Positions 1-8,612 of a stretch of DNA of 64,000 bases are shown piece after piece. A model generated the notes under the pieces. That model made no database searches. It was not told where the DNA came from and saw only the letters and a program-made list of their open reading frames with translations. This DNA is from Bacteroides mediterraneensis (GTDB lineage Bacteria; Bacteroidota; Bacteroidia; Bacteroidales; Bacteroidaceae). Positions within the stretch are counted from its first letter, which is position 1; every line of letters starts with the position of its first letter. The stretch is from positions 1,576,919 to 1,640,918 of the forward strand of contig NZ_LT635783.1 of assembly GCF_900128455.1 (NCBI RefSeq). The letters run 5' to 3'. Made by a program: the position numbers and the translations under genes.

Positions 1-685
1 AATAGTTGGCTGAGAAGTGGAGCTGGTCGGCACACCACGCTACGGTTGGCAGACCTATTAGTTCGGGTTTGTTCGAGTCGAAATAACCGGTCATCAAATC
101 CTCGAAACGGGTAAGAACATCGCGGTTGATAACCTCACGTGTGGCAAACTGACGGTCGTAGAAACGGAGGCAATGGTTGAGCAGGACTTCGATGTTTGAA
201 GTGATAATACTGCGGCTGTGTTTGTCGATGCTGTGGTGAAGCTCTTCCTGTATTTCGATGAAACAGTTGAAGATGGTCTGGCGTTCACGCTCGGACATGT
301 GCAGGGCTTCGTTCACTTCGTAGGAGAAGAAGGTGTATTCCTTCATCTTGCGGGCAAGGCTTGTACCGCGCAACAAATCAGGATGGAACAACAGAGCAAA
401 GCCTTCGGGATTGGGTGTCTCACCGCCGTCATCAATGCCTGCCACCTGTCCGGGGGCTACAAATACCAGCGTACCTTCCTGATAGTCATACTGGCTACGT
501 CCGTAAGTCAGTTTCCCATGTATCTTTTCCTTCAAGTAAATGCCGTAGAAGCCATAACATTTCTTTTTATGTTTTAATACTTTGACTTCCCGGAAGTCGA
601 TAAATGTCACCAAAGGATTGAGCGTTTCAATGCCCAAAAACTCATTATAATCATGGATAGTGCTGATATTTATGATGTCACTCAT
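1..685 (-). CDS. AraC-family transcriptional regulator, C-terminus cut by window edge
   Basis: The ATG at 685 follows a good ribosome binding site (GGAGGAA). The 228 visible codons are the N-terminal sensing part plus the first helix of the DNA-binding domain; the end GLPTVAWCADQLHFSANY is the usual start of the AraC helix-turn-helix. It is a clear paralog of the regulator at 18473: both share blocks such as YGTLVF or EGTLVF, LLFHPDL or ILFHPEL, YTFF and the RFYxRQFA segment. It lies divergent from the esterase at 930, and a -7-like box (TAATTTTG on the minus strand, 720-727) precedes it. It may bind the repeated promoter elements of the cluster; that link is inference. Confidence 0.9.
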   Translation of the reverse strand, partial: MSDIINISTIHDYNEFLGIETLNPLVTFIDFREVKVLKHKKKCYGFYGIYLKEKIHGKLTYGRSQYDYQEGTLVFVAPGQVAGIDDGGETPNPEGFALLFHPDLLRGTSLARKMKEYTFFSYEVNEALHMSERERQTIFNCFIEIQEELHHSIDKHSRSIITSNIEVLLNHCLRFYDRQFATREVINRDVLTRFEDLMTGYFDSNKPELIGLPTVAWCADQLHFSANY

Positions 686-719
686 GCCTTATTTCCTCCA
701 TTATTTTGGTATGATGCCA

Positions 720-727
720 CAAAATTA
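720..727 (-). promoter_or_regulatory. -7 box for the left AraC gene
   Basis: On the minus strand this reads TAATTTTG, matching the Bacteroides -7 consensus TAnnTTTG, 34 nt before the start codon at 685. No clear -33 TTTG stands at the expected distance, so the promoter may be weak or activator-dependent. Confidence 0.45.
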
Positions 728-772
728 GTTTTTTTCATGGTCTTTCGGTCATGCCGGAAGCTAAATCTGTAA

Positions 773-806
773 AATAGGTGCAAGATTCTGTTATATGTGT
801 TATCCG
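773..806 (+). promoter_or_regulatory. degenerate copy of the AraC-cluster promoter element
   Basis: The stretch begins AATAGGTGC and continues with a diverged ATTCTGTTATATGTGTTAT, parallel to the perfect copies at 846, 2071, 11878 and 18389. It lacks a TAnnTTTG box 18 nt downstream. It lies between the divergent AraC gene and the first perfect copy, so it could be an auxiliary operator or a relic. Confidence 0.45.
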
Positions 807-845
807 GCTGATTGTAGGAGAGTTGCATCGACTGGCTTCCGTTGA

Positions 846-905
846 TATTGGTGCTTCATTCTGTAATCTGTGTATGGACATAGAACCGTCTTCGTACTAC
901 CTTTG
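846..905 (+). promoter_or_regulatory. AraC-cluster promoter element copy 1 with -7 box
   Basis: The 34-bp element 846-879 (TATTGGTGCTTC followed by CTGTAATCTGTGTATGGAC) is followed after exactly 18 nt by TACCTTTG at 898-905. Three other copies keep the same 18-nt spacing. The element covers the place of a -33 box, as expected of an activator-dependent promoter. It drives the gene at 930. Confidence 0.8.
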
Positions 906-929
906 CACCATAACGAATTAGAGGACAAA

Positions 930-1898
930 ATGAAAATGACTATCAATATCTGTTTGCTTATGACAGTTTTATCTTTCAGCAGTTGCAACGAGAGTACAAC
1001 TTCGCCTTATGTGACTTCGCAAGAAGAGAACGATTCGGTTCCTGCAACAATGGAACACCTGACTACCCGCAGTACCATCGCTGATGTTTTGGTTCATCCG
1101 GCATTCGACGGGTTCAGCCGATACATTCTTCCTTTGGAATGGGGTTATGATGCCGATATGCCGCTCGCTGATGTGGCGCAGCTACTCCCTTATCATAATT
1201 ATATTGACGCGGAGCGGTGCGTGGGTTACATCAACCAGATGATAGATTCCGTGGCGGCGGGGCGCAGGATTTATTATGACTTAGGACGCAAGGATGCCGG
1301 ACTGTTCTTTTTCCGTGGACGGCCTGGTGCGCCGTTTGCGGTCGTCTGTCCCGGCGGAGGATTTTCGTATGTCGGCTCCATCCACGAGGGCTTTCCCCAT
1401 GCCTTAGCGTTGAGCCGGATGGGGTACAATGCGTTTGTCATCCAATACCAGACAGGCAGTGCACAGACGGCTTGCGAGGATTTAGCGGCGGGCATCGAAT
1501 ACATCTTCCGCCACGCCACGAAATTGCAGGTCGATACAGCGGGCTATTCCGTGTGGGGCAGTTCGGCCGGGGCACGTATGGCTGCATACATCGGTTCATA
1601 CGGAACGGCGGCTTTCGGTGCGGCACAGCTTCCCCGTCCGCGCACGGTGGTGATGGCTTATACGGGGCATAGCGAATATACCCGGCAAGACCCGCCGACC
1701 TATTCAGTAGTCGGTTCGAATGACGGCATTGCCAATCCGAACACGATGCGCCGCCGCACGGAAGCCTTGCAAGCCATCGGCATTCCGGCAGAGTTCCACC
1801 TCTATCCGAATCTCCGGCACGGCTTCGGGCTGGGCATCGGAACGAGTGCCGAGGGATGGATTGACGGGGCTGTCCGTTTTTGGGAAGACAACCGATGA
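930..1898 (+). CDS. alpha/beta hydrolase lipoprotein (acetyl-esterase-like)
   Basis: A 322-residue exported esterase. The start at 930 gives a lipoprotein signal ending FSSC with the lipid Cys at 19; an upstream in-frame ATG at 870 lies inside the promoter element and is rejected. The fold shows an oxyanion turn CPGGG (about 140), nucleophile elbow GSSAG (Ser212), Asp near 265 (GSNDG) and His near 297 (RHGFG). The family hydrolyses acyl esters, often on sugars; the substrate here is unknown. It forms its own transcription unit from promoter copy 1 and ends before a 22-bp repeat block. It resembles the hydrolase domain encoded at 3640. Confidence 0.85.
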   Translation: MKMTINICLLMTVLSFSSCNESTTSPYVTSQEENDSVPATMEHLTTRSTIADVLVHPAFDGFSRYILPLEWGYDADMPLADVAQLLPYHNYIDAERCVGYINQMIDSVAAGRRIYYDLGRKDAGLFFFRGRPGAPFAVVCPGGGFSYVGSIHEGFPHALALSRMGYNAFVIQYQTGSAQTACEDLAAGIEYIFRHATKLQVDTAGYSVWGSSAGARMAAYIGSYGTAAFGAAQLPRPRTVVMAYTGHSEYTRQDPPTYSVVGSNDGIANPNTMRRRTEALQAIGIPAEFHLYPNLRHGFGLGIGTSAEGWIDGAVRFWEDNR

Positions 1899-1906
1899 AA
1901 GATGAA

Positions 1907-1985
1907 TCCGGACTTCATCCTACATCAGTCCGTACCTCATCCTACATCAAGTCCGGGGTGATGTACCATCAGTTCCGGACTCATC
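1907..1985. repeat. intergenic 22-23 bp repeats (TCCG family), locus 1
   Basis: Four units start with TCCG at 1907, 1929, 1952 and 1974, periods 22, 23 and 22. Typical unit: TCCGGACTTCATCCTACATC. Units carry a palindromic TCA/TGA pair around a central TA. Related blocks occur at 18284-18350 and 33125-33200 (inverted). The block lies between the stop of the esterase gene and promoter copy 2. It may be a transcription barrier, a protein-binding array or a folded RNA. Confidence 0.7.
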
Positions 1986-2070
1986 TTTATTAACATTTGT
2001 CCTCATTATCTCCGACAACGCCAATCCGTCAGGATAAGTACCATCCGAGATATTTCCGGGGCTTCGGTGA

Positions 2071-2130
2071 AATAGGTGCTTCAATCTGTAATCTGTGTAT
2101 GGACGGAGAAACTCTGCCAATGTAACTTTG
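2071..2130 (+). promoter_or_regulatory. AraC-cluster promoter element copy 2 with -7 box
   Basis: Element 2071-2104 (AATAGGTGCTTCAATCTG onward) is followed 18 nt later by TAACTTTG at 2123-2130. The start codon of the first operon gene is 31 nt downstream. It drives the operon 2162-11716. Confidence 0.8.
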
Positions 2131-2161
2131 CATCAGAAATCAAACTTAATACATTAACGAT

Positions 2162-3010
2162 ATGGATACAGTAAAATTGAGAAACGGCGTCGAGATGCCG
2201 ATTTTGGGTTATGGAGTTTATCAGGTGTCACCGTCGGAATGCGAGCGGTGCGTAAGGGATGCGATTAGCGTGGGCTATCGTCTGATTGATACGGCACAGG
2301 CATACGGCAACGAACAGAACGTGGGCAATGCCGTCAAGAATTGCGGCGTATCGCGCGAAGAATTGTTCATTGTGACGAAAGTATGGATTTCCAACGCCGG
2401 ATACGAGCGGGCAAAGGCCAGCATTGATGAATCACTCCGTAAATTGCAAACCGACTACATCGACCTGCTGCTGATTCACCAGCCATTCAACGACTACTAT
2501 GGCACGTGGCGGGCGATGGAAGAAGCGTACAAGGCGGGAAAACTCCGAGCCATCGGCGTATCGAACTTCTACCCCGACCGATTCATTGACCTTGCGGAGT
2601 TCAGTGAAATACCGCCGATGGTCAATCAGGTGGAAACGCACGTGTTCAACCAGCAGATAGAAGCGCAGAAGATAATGGAGCAATACGGCACGCACATTAT
2701 GGCGTGGGGACCGTTTGCCGAGGGGCGCAACAACTTCTTCGACAACGAAACGCTGATAACCATCGGTGCGAAATACAATAAGAGTGCGGCACAGACCGCC
2801 CTTCGTTACCTCATCCAGCGCGGCGTGATTGTCATCCCGAAGTCCGTCCGCAAGGAACGTATGGAGCAGAACTTCGACGTATTCGACTTTACATTAAGCG
2901 ACGGGGATATGCTGCGCATTCGCCAGTTGGATTTAGGCCACAGCCTGTTCTTCTCGCACTACGACCCGCAGACGGTGAAATGGCTTTGCGATTATGGAAA
3001 GAGCAAATAA
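2162..3010 (+). CDS. aldo/keto reductase (DkgA-like)
   Basis: A 282-residue cytosolic NADPH-type aldo/keto reductase of the 2,5-diketogluconate or methylglyoxal reductase group. The catalytic tetrad is visible: Asp43 and Tyr48 in DTAQAYGNE, Lys73 in IVTKVW and His106 in LLLIHQP. The C-terminal IPKSVRKERMEQN is the usual cofactor-phosphate-binding loop. It is first in a ten-gene operon and overlaps the next gene by 17 nt. It is closely similar to the gene at 6753. Members reduce small aldehydes and ketones; the natural substrate is not evident. Confidence 0.92.
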   Translation: MDTVKLRNGVEMPILGYGVYQVSPSECERCVRDAISVGYRLIDTAQAYGNEQNVGNAVKNCGVSREELFIVTKVWISNAGYERAKASIDESLRKLQTDYIDLLLIHQPFNDYYGTWRAMEEAYKAGKLRAIGVSNFYPDRFIDLAEFSEIPPMVNQVETHVFNQQIEAQKIMEQYGTHIMAWGPFAEGRNNFFDNETLITIGAKYNKSAAQTALRYLIQRGVIVIPKSVRKERMEQNFDVFDFTLSDGDMLRIRQLDLGHSLFFSHYDPQTVKWLCDYGKSK

Positions 3011-3632
3011 AGGCAGACAACTGAAAGTGCTGTTGGTAAACGGAAGTCCGCATCGCAACGGGAATACGTTTACCGCACTTTCAGAAGTGGCGAAAGCTTT
3101 GGACGAGGAAGGCATTGCGTCCGAAATCCTTTCTATTGGCAACCGCCCCGTGCAAGGCTGTATCGGCTGCTACAAGTGCAAGGAGAAAGGCATCTGCGTG
3201 TTCCGTGATGAAGCATACCTGACCTTGCGTGAGAAGCTGGCGGAGGCAGACGGCATCATCATCGGTTCGCCTGTTTATTTCGGAGGACCTGCGGGAAGCC
3301 TTTGCGCCTTGCTCGACCGCCTGTTCTATTCCAGCGGACAACTGGCGCAATACAAACCTGCGGCTTCCGTAGTGGTCTGTCGGCGTGGAGGGGCTACCGC
3401 TACGTTTGATAGGTTGAACAAATACTTCACCATTCTCAATATGCCCGTCGTGCCGTCGCAATACTGGAACTGTGTACACGGACGCAATCCAGACGAAGCC
3501 TTGCAGGATGCAGAAGGACTCCAGACGATGCGCACGTTGGCGCACAATATGGCGTGGATGCTGCGTAACTTGCGGAACAGCGACACTCCGGTAGAAACAG
3601 AAAAACGAATACATACCAATTTTATCCGATAA
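2994..3632 (+). CDS. flavodoxin-like NAD(P)H-dependent FMN reductase
   Basis: 212 residues with a flavodoxin-like fold. The FMN phosphate loop NGSPHRNGNT is near residues 16-25, and IIIGSPVYFGGPAGSLCALLDR follows near 83. A Cys-rich stretch GCIGCYKCKEKGIC near 55-68 matches the iron-sulfur-flavoprotein/IsoR-like branch of the family. No signal peptide is seen. Translation is probably coupled to the upstream reductase (17-nt overlap). It may supply reduced flavin or reduce quinones or nitro compounds. Confidence 0.85.
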   Translation: MERANKGRQLKVLLVNGSPHRNGNTFTALSEVAKALDEEGIASEILSIGNRPVQGCIGCYKCKEKGICVFRDEAYLTLREKLAEADGIIIGSPVYFGGPAGSLCALLDRLFYSSGQLAQYKPAASVVVCRRGGATATFDRLNKYFTILNMPVVPSQYWNCVHGRNPDEALQDAEGLQTMRTLAHNMAWMLRNLRNSDTPVETEKRIHTNFIR

Positions 3633-3639
3633 ACAGCGT

Positions 3640-4818
3640 ATGAAAAAAATATTCCAGACACTCTGTCTGTTGCTTGCCGCGACGATTGCAACGGCTTGCG
3701 ACAATACGGAAGAAAACGGATGGCTGCCGGAAATAACGGTAGAAACTATTGTTACGACCGACATTACCGCCACCTCCGCCATATCCGGCGGGCGCATCTC
3801 CGGCAATACGGAAAGCATCACTGCTTTCGGTATCTGCTGGGGCACTTCCACTGAACCGACCATCAACGATTCGCATATCAACGCTGACGGCTCGCCCGAA
3901 ACATTCGCCGTTTATATGATGGGGCTTACGCCGGGCACAACCTACTATGTCCGAGCTTTTGCTACCCTTGCGTCTGGCACAGTGTATGGCACGGCACGCC
4001 ACTTCACCACCGCAAATGAAGATGGCGAAGAAGGAAGCGAGGACGAAATACAATTACAGACCTACTTGTGGCCGGAAGGCAATATGCCGACCGAAACCAA
4101 CTACACCGTAAACAACGGCAACTATCAGGATGGCCCTGATTTCCGTCCCAATATGGTGTGGTATCCTGTGCCGGACGGCGTGGAGGTAAAAGGAGCCGTG
4201 ATGGTATGTCCCGGCGGTGCGTTTATGTTCCGTAGCCCCAACGAAGGTGCGCCCGTGGCGGAGCGGCTGGCGGAATTGGGCTGGCAAAGCTTTGTGGTGA
4301 ACTACCGTGTCCGTCCCTATACGATGGAGGAAGGCAGTCTGGACTTGGCACGTGCCATCCGCTATGTCCGTAGCCACGCCGCTGATTATGGCATTTCCCC
4401 CGACCATATCGCATCGGTAGGCTTCTCTGCTGGTGGCATCCTCTGTGGCGACGAGGCATTGCATTTCGACGGGCTGGTAAACGGTACGGTATTGGATGAC
4501 AACTATGTTCCCGATGCGCTCGATGAGGTGTCGGCGGACGTATGTGCCATCGGTATGATTTACTCGTTCTATGGACGGTTGAGCGTATCAAATAACAACG
4601 TGGACGACCTGCGTGCAGGGAATATTCCCCCGACATTCTACACCTACGGTACGGAGGACCCCTTCTACCGCCAGTTCATTGCCAACGCCAACGCTGCCCG
4701 TGAAGCTGGGGTGCAGGTAGAAGAACACATACTGGACGGTTGGCCGCACGGCTTTGGCGTACAGGGAGAATGGACTACGTGGTTTGACAGTTTCCTGACA
4801 CAGATAATGTTGCATTGA
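3640..4818 (+). CDS. lipoprotein alpha/beta hydrolase with N-terminal Fn3-like domain
   Basis: 392 residues. The lipoprotein signal ends at Cys20 (TAC). Residues about 30-125 look like a fibronectin-III-type domain (TSAISGG, GLTPGTTYYVRAFA). The C-terminal hydrolase has CPGGAF near 190, GFSAGG (Ser263), Asp near 340 (GTEDPF) and His370 (WPHGFG), the plan of BD-FAE/acetyl-xylan-esterase-like enzymes. It is anchored outside the inner membrane. It sits 8 nt after the flavin reductase and its stop overlaps a TTG just before the next gene. The substrate is unknown. Confidence 0.85.
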   Translation: MKKIFQTLCLLLAATIATACDNTEENGWLPEITVETIVTTDITATSAISGGRISGNTESITAFGICWGTSTEPTINDSHINADGSPETFAVYMMGLTPGTTYYVRAFATLASGTVYGTARHFTTANEDGEEGSEDEIQLQTYLWPEGNMPTETNYTVNNGNYQDGPDFRPNMVWYPVPDGVEVKGAVMVCPGGAFMFRSPNEGAPVAERLAELGWQSFVVNYRVRPYTMEEGSLDLARAIRYVRSHAADYGISPDHIASVGFSAGGILCGDEALHFDGLVNGTVLDDNYVPDALDEVSADVCAIGMIYSFYGRLSVSNNNVDDLRAGNIPPTFYTYGTEDPFYRQFIANANAAREAGVQVEEHILDGWPHGFGVQGEWTTWFDSFLTQIMLH

Positions 4819-4820
4819 TT

Positions 4821-5765
4821 ATGAAAACAAATAAAGACAACCCCAAAGGCATCTCCCGTCGTGATGCACTAAAACGGATGGGAATATTTGTGGCGGGAGC
4901 AGCCGCATTGAGTATGCCCACGGTATTGACTTCTTGCGATATGAAAAAGAAGAAACGCATCGTCCTTTACTTCACCGCCACGGGCAACAGCCTCTACATT
5001 GCTCGGCAACTGGCAGACGAAGATACCGAACTGCTCAGCATTCCGCAGATGGTAAAGCAAGGTCATCGCGATTTTGAGGCGGACGAGATAGGCATCGTTT
5101 ATCCCATCTACGGACACATGCCACCCAATATGGTGCGGAACTTCATCAAGCAGGCACGCATCAAGGCAAGCTACAAGTTTGCCGTCCTCACCTACGGGAT
5201 GCTTGACTTCAACGCCGCCGAACTATGGGACGGTATATCACAGCAGGCAGGCACAAAATTCGACTACATCAACACCCTTGTGATGGTGGATAATTGGCTG
5301 CCCAACTTTGATATGGCAGAACAAATGAAGATAGACAAGCACATCCCCGAACAGATAGAGAAGGTAAAGGCGGACTTGAGCCAACAGAAGCATTGGGTAA
5401 AGCCCGCTACCAATGACGACCGTCGCAACCACGACGGCTTTATGTTCTTCTCTCGTCTCGACCCCGAAGTGGGCTTCCTGAAACGCAGCGAGAAGTATTT
5501 CCAAGTGACGGATGCCTGCATCGGTTGTGCCGTATGTACCGAAGTCTGTCCGCGCGGCAACTACAAACTGACCTCTACGGGCGTAAAGACCGAGGACGAC
5601 TGTGACTTCTGTTTCGCCTGCATCCACAACTGTCCGCAGAAAGCCATCCAATTTCAATCACTACCCGACGACCCGTTGCTGGCACGTGGCGAGGTGAATC
5701 CCAACGCCCGCTACCGCAATGAACACGTGTCGTTGTGGAGCATCAAAGAAAGTAACAGACAATGA
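4821..5765 (+). CDS. Tat-exported flavodoxin-ferredoxin fusion (EFR1-like)
   Basis: 314 residues from the ATG at 4821; a TTG at 4815 is less likely. A twin-arginine signal SRRDALKRMG and a lipobox-like LTSC (Cys39) come first. The flavodoxin domain follows (YFTATGNSLYIARQ, near 50-65), and two 4Fe-4S motifs end the protein: Cys233/236/239/243 and Cys261/264/267/271. Tat signals export folded cofactor proteins, so a loaded flavin and cluster protein could reach the periplasm. It overlaps the next gene by 4 nt. It could pass electrons to the exported reductases of the cluster. Confidence 0.88.
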   Translation: MKTNKDNPKGISRRDALKRMGIFVAGAAALSMPTVLTSCDMKKKKRIVLYFTATGNSLYIARQLADEDTELLSIPQMVKQGHRDFEADEIGIVYPIYGHMPPNMVRNFIKQARIKASYKFAVLTYGMLDFNAAELWDGISQQAGTKFDYINTLVMVDNWLPNFDMAEQMKIDKHIPEQIEKVKADLSQQKHWVKPATNDDRRNHDGFMFFSRLDPEVGFLKRSEKYFQVTDACIGCAVCTEVCPRGNYKLTSTGVKTEDDCDFCFACIHNCPQKAIQFQSLPDDPLLARGEVNPNARYRNEHVSLWSIKESNRQ

Positions 5766-6736
5766 AAACGACTATAATCAAATTAAAAATGAATACACTC
5801 AAAAAAGTTTTGCTGTCCGCATTGCTTATCTGCGGTAGCGTATGCGTCCTGAACGCACAAGAGAAAACTACCACGGCAGGCGTGCCCGTAGTGAAACTGA
5901 ACAATGGTGTAGATATGCCTCGTTTCGGATTGGGAACATTCCTGCAAGGTTCCAATGAAATCTGTAAGCAATCATGTCTTACCGCATTGAAGGCAGGCTA
6001 CCGCCATATAGATACGGCACACGCTTACCAAGACGAGGAAGGCGTTGGTCAGGCTGTCAAGGAAAGCGGTATTCCACGTGAGGAAATCTGGATAACAAGC
6101 AAGCTCTGGCCTACGGAGTACGGCGAGGGCAAGACGATGAAAGCCATTGACGCGATGCTGGAACGGATGCAGTTGGATTACATTGACCTGCTCTACGTCC
6201 ACCAGCCCGTTGGTGACTTCGTAGGAGCATGGAAGGATATGGAAAAGGCTGTAAAAATGGGTAAGGTGCGTGCACTCGGCATCAGTAATTTCGACGCCAA
6301 CGATGAAGTATGGAACGCTATTATGGACAGTGCCACCATCAAGCCCCAAGTGCTCCAGATAGAGTGCCACCCTTATGCACAGCGATTGGAGATGCGCAAG
6401 AAGGCCGCCAAGGAAGGCATACAGATGGAATGCTGGTTCCCGCTGGGCGGCGCGATGAGTAACGGTGCGCTGCTGAAAGACCCCGTGATAAAGAAGATAG
6501 CCGAAGCCCACGGTAAGAGCCCGGCACAGGTCATCTTGCGCTGGCACATCCAGGAGGGTTTCTCCGTCATCCCCGGTGCGTCGAATCCCGACTACATCAA
6601 GGAGAACATCCAAATCTTCGACTTCGCCCTGACCGACGAGGAGATGCGGCAGATGCGTTCGCTCAACAAGGAGCAACGTTTCTTCAACGCTACGCTGGAG
6701 GACGTGGAGCGCATGGTGTGGGGAGCAAAACTCTAA
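5762..6736 (+). CDS. aldo/keto reductase with Sec signal peptide
   Basis: 324 residues from the ATG that overlaps the previous stop (ATGA); an internal ATG at 5789 would give a tidier signal peptide (MNTLKKVLLSALLICG...). The catalytic tetrad is intact: Asp84, Tyr89, Lys114 and His147 (YVHQP). Aldo/keto reductases are normally cytosolic because they need NADPH, so an N-terminal signal ending near NAQ is odd. It could act outside the membrane with another donor, or the leader may not be used. Confidence 0.88.
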   Translation: MKTTIIKLKMNTLKKVLLSALLICGSVCVLNAQEKTTTAGVPVVKLNNGVDMPRFGLGTFLQGSNEICKQSCLTALKAGYRHIDTAHAYQDEEGVGQAVKESGIPREEIWITSKLWPTEYGEGKTMKAIDAMLERMQLDYIDLLYVHQPVGDFVGAWKDMEKAVKMGKVRALGISNFDANDEVWNAIMDSATIKPQVLQIECHPYAQRLEMRKKAAKEGIQMECWFPLGGAMSNGALLKDPVIKKIAEAHGKSPAQVILRWHIQEGFSVIPGASNPDYIKENIQIFDFALTDEEMRQMRSLNKEQRFFNATLEDVERMVWGAKL

Positions 6737-6752
6737 CAAAAAGAATCTATTT

Positions 6753-7592
6753 ATGGAATATGTAAAACTGAACAATGGGGTGGAAATGCCCCTTTTAGGT
6801 TACGGTGTTTTCCAGATACCGCAGGCTGAATGTGAGCGCTGTGTGTCGCAGGCTCTCGAAGCAGGTTACCGCTCCATTGACACAGCGCAGGTTTATGGTA
6901 ACGAGGCCGGTGTGGGAACAGCTGTACGGAAAAGCGGCATACCGCGCACAGAGCTATTTCTCACTACCAAGATATGGATTTCGAATGCCGGATATGAGAA
7001 AGCCGCCGCATCCATCGATGAATCGCTCCGCAAATTGCAGACTGACTATGTGGACTTGTTGCTCATTCATCAGGCGTATGGTGATTATTACGGCACGTAC
7101 CGGGCCATGGAAGAGGCTCTGAAGGCTGGCAAGACACGTGCTATAGGGGTTTCCAACTTCCAGACCGGACGCTTCGTAGACCTCGCCTTGCACGCCGGAG
7201 TGAAGCCAGCAATCAACCAACTTCAGTGCAATGTGCTGAGTCAGCAGAACGGCATACGTCCTATTCTGGACGAGTTCTGCACAACACTAATGGCGTGGGG
7301 CCCCTTGGGAGGTCCAGATGCACCGGAAATATTGTCAAGCCATGTCTTGGTGCAGATAGGGCAGCGCCACGGCAAAACCGCCGGACAGGTCGCCTTGCGC
7401 TGGCTCACGCAGCAGGGCATAGTGGCTATCCCCAAAAGCACACACCGCGAGCGCATGGAACAGAATCTCGACATTTTCGGCTTCCGCCTCTCCGACAACG
7501 ATATGGAAGCCATCTCCACCCTTAACCGGCATGATGCAGGAACGGTGGATTTCAATGACCCCGGTTACATCAAATTCGCATTGTCTTTGTAA
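6753..7592 (+). CDS. aldo/keto reductase (DkgA-like)
   Basis: 279 residues, a close paralog of the protein at 2162, with the same tetrad numbering: Asp43, Tyr48, Lys73, His106. There is no signal peptide. IPKSTHRERMEQN near the C-terminus is the cofactor loop. It stands 16 nt after the exported reductase and 14 nt before the next gene, so it is in the same operon. Two near-identical enzymes in one operon suggest duplication followed by a substrate shift. Confidence 0.92.
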   Translation: MEYVKLNNGVEMPLLGYGVFQIPQAECERCVSQALEAGYRSIDTAQVYGNEAGVGTAVRKSGIPRTELFLTTKIWISNAGYEKAAASIDESLRKLQTDYVDLLLIHQAYGDYYGTYRAMEEALKAGKTRAIGVSNFQTGRFVDLALHAGVKPAINQLQCNVLSQQNGIRPILDEFCTTLMAWGPLGGPDAPEILSSHVLVQIGQRHGKTAGQVALRWLTQQGIVAIPKSTHRERMEQNLDIFGFRLSDNDMEAISTLNRHDAGTVDFNDPGYIKFALSL

Positions 7593-7606
7593 AAATTCTA
7601 TAGATT

Positions 7607-8611
7607 ATGGAATATAGAACGTTAGGAACGGACGGCCTTCGCGTTTCAGCCATAGGATTAGGCTGCATGGGCATGAGCCATACCTATGGCGCGACCGCCG
7701 ACAAAAAGGAAATGACGGAACTACTAGCACAGGCAGTGGATGTGGGCTACACTTTCTTCGACACAGCTGCCAGCTACGGCACTCAGGCTGACCCGCATGA
7801 CAACGAGCATCTCGTAGGACAGGCGTTAAAACCCTACCGTGACAAAATAGTGCTTACCACCAAGTTCGGCATCACTATGGACCGCTCTGTACCTTGGCCA
7901 TGGCCGGTTTTGGCAGATTCTTCACCCAAGGCTATCCGCCGTGAAGTGGAAGGTTCGTTACGCCGGTTACAGACAGATTATATCGACCTCTATTGGCAGC
8001 ACCGCATCGACCCGCACGTGGCGCCGGAAACCGTGGCAGAAACCATGGCGGAACTTATCCGGGAAGGGAAGATACTCCATTGGGGCATCTCCGAGGCTGG
8101 TGAAGACTACCTGCGGCGGGTTCACAAGGTCTGCCCCGTCACCGCCGTGCAGAACCGTTATTCGATAATGGCACGATGGCACGAGGCACTGTTCCCCACG
8201 CTCGAAGAGCTGGGCATTGGCTTCGTCGCCTTCTCACCCCTTGCCAACGGCGTACTGAGCGAGTGTTACAACGCACAAACGAAGTTCGACCCCAAGACCG
8301 ACTTTCGCAGCACTATGCCCCAGTTTTCGGCAGAGAGCTTCGAGAAGAACCGTCCGCTGTTCGCCCTCCTCAACCACCTCGCAGACACGCACCGTGCCAC
8401 GCCTGCGCAGGTTTCCCTTGCATGGATGCTCTGCAAAAAGCCGTGGATAGTTCCCATTCCCGGCACACGAAAGCTTGCCCGCCTGAAAGAGAATGCTGGA
8501 GCGGCAGACATCGTGTTTACGCAGGAAGAAGTACAGGCTATTGATGAAGTGCTGGACAGAATGGAGATGAGCGATGTGTTTGGAGGATTAGACGTAAAAA
8601 AAGAGGCTTGA
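7607..8611 (+). CDS. aldo/keto reductase (AKR13/Tas-like group)
   Basis: 334 residues of the longer aldo/keto reductase branch. It starts [24 protein letters not shown]; the tetrad is Asp52, Tyr57, Lys86 and His132. [17 protein letters not shown] near the end is the cofactor-binding segment. Paralog of the gene at 9615, with a transporter gene between the two. Cytosolic. Its stop is one base before the next start. Confidence 0.92.
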   Translation: MEYRTLGTDGLRVSAIGLGCMGMSHTYGATADKKEMTELLAQAVDVGYTFFDTAASYGTQADPHDNEHLVGQALKPYRDKIVLTTKFGITMDRSVPWPWPVLADSSPKAIRREVEGSLRRLQTDYIDLYWQHRIDPHVAPETVAETMAELIREGKILHWGISEAGEDYLRRVHKVCPVTAVQNRYSIMARWHEALFPTLEELGIGFVAFSPLANGVLSECYNAQTKFDPKTDFRSTMPQFSAESFEKNRPLFALLNHLADTHRATPAQVSLAWMLCKKPWIVPIPGTRKLARLKENAGAADIVFTQEEVQAIDEVLDRMEMSDVFGGLDVKKEA

Positions 8612-8612
8612 T

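Noticed and set aside
870..929. N-terminal extension of the esterase gene starting at an upstream ATG
   Set aside because: The ATG lies inside the promoter element (GTATGGAC) and upstream of the -7 box. The lipoprotein signal starts at 930. The same applies to 18413 for the AraC gene.
2121..2131. GTAACTTTGC, same form as the CTnDOT attachment core GTAnnTTTGC (also at 11929-11938)
   Set aside because: Both are explained by the -7 promoter box TAnnTTTG that stands at a fixed distance from the repeated element, and neither lies at a boundary of gene content.
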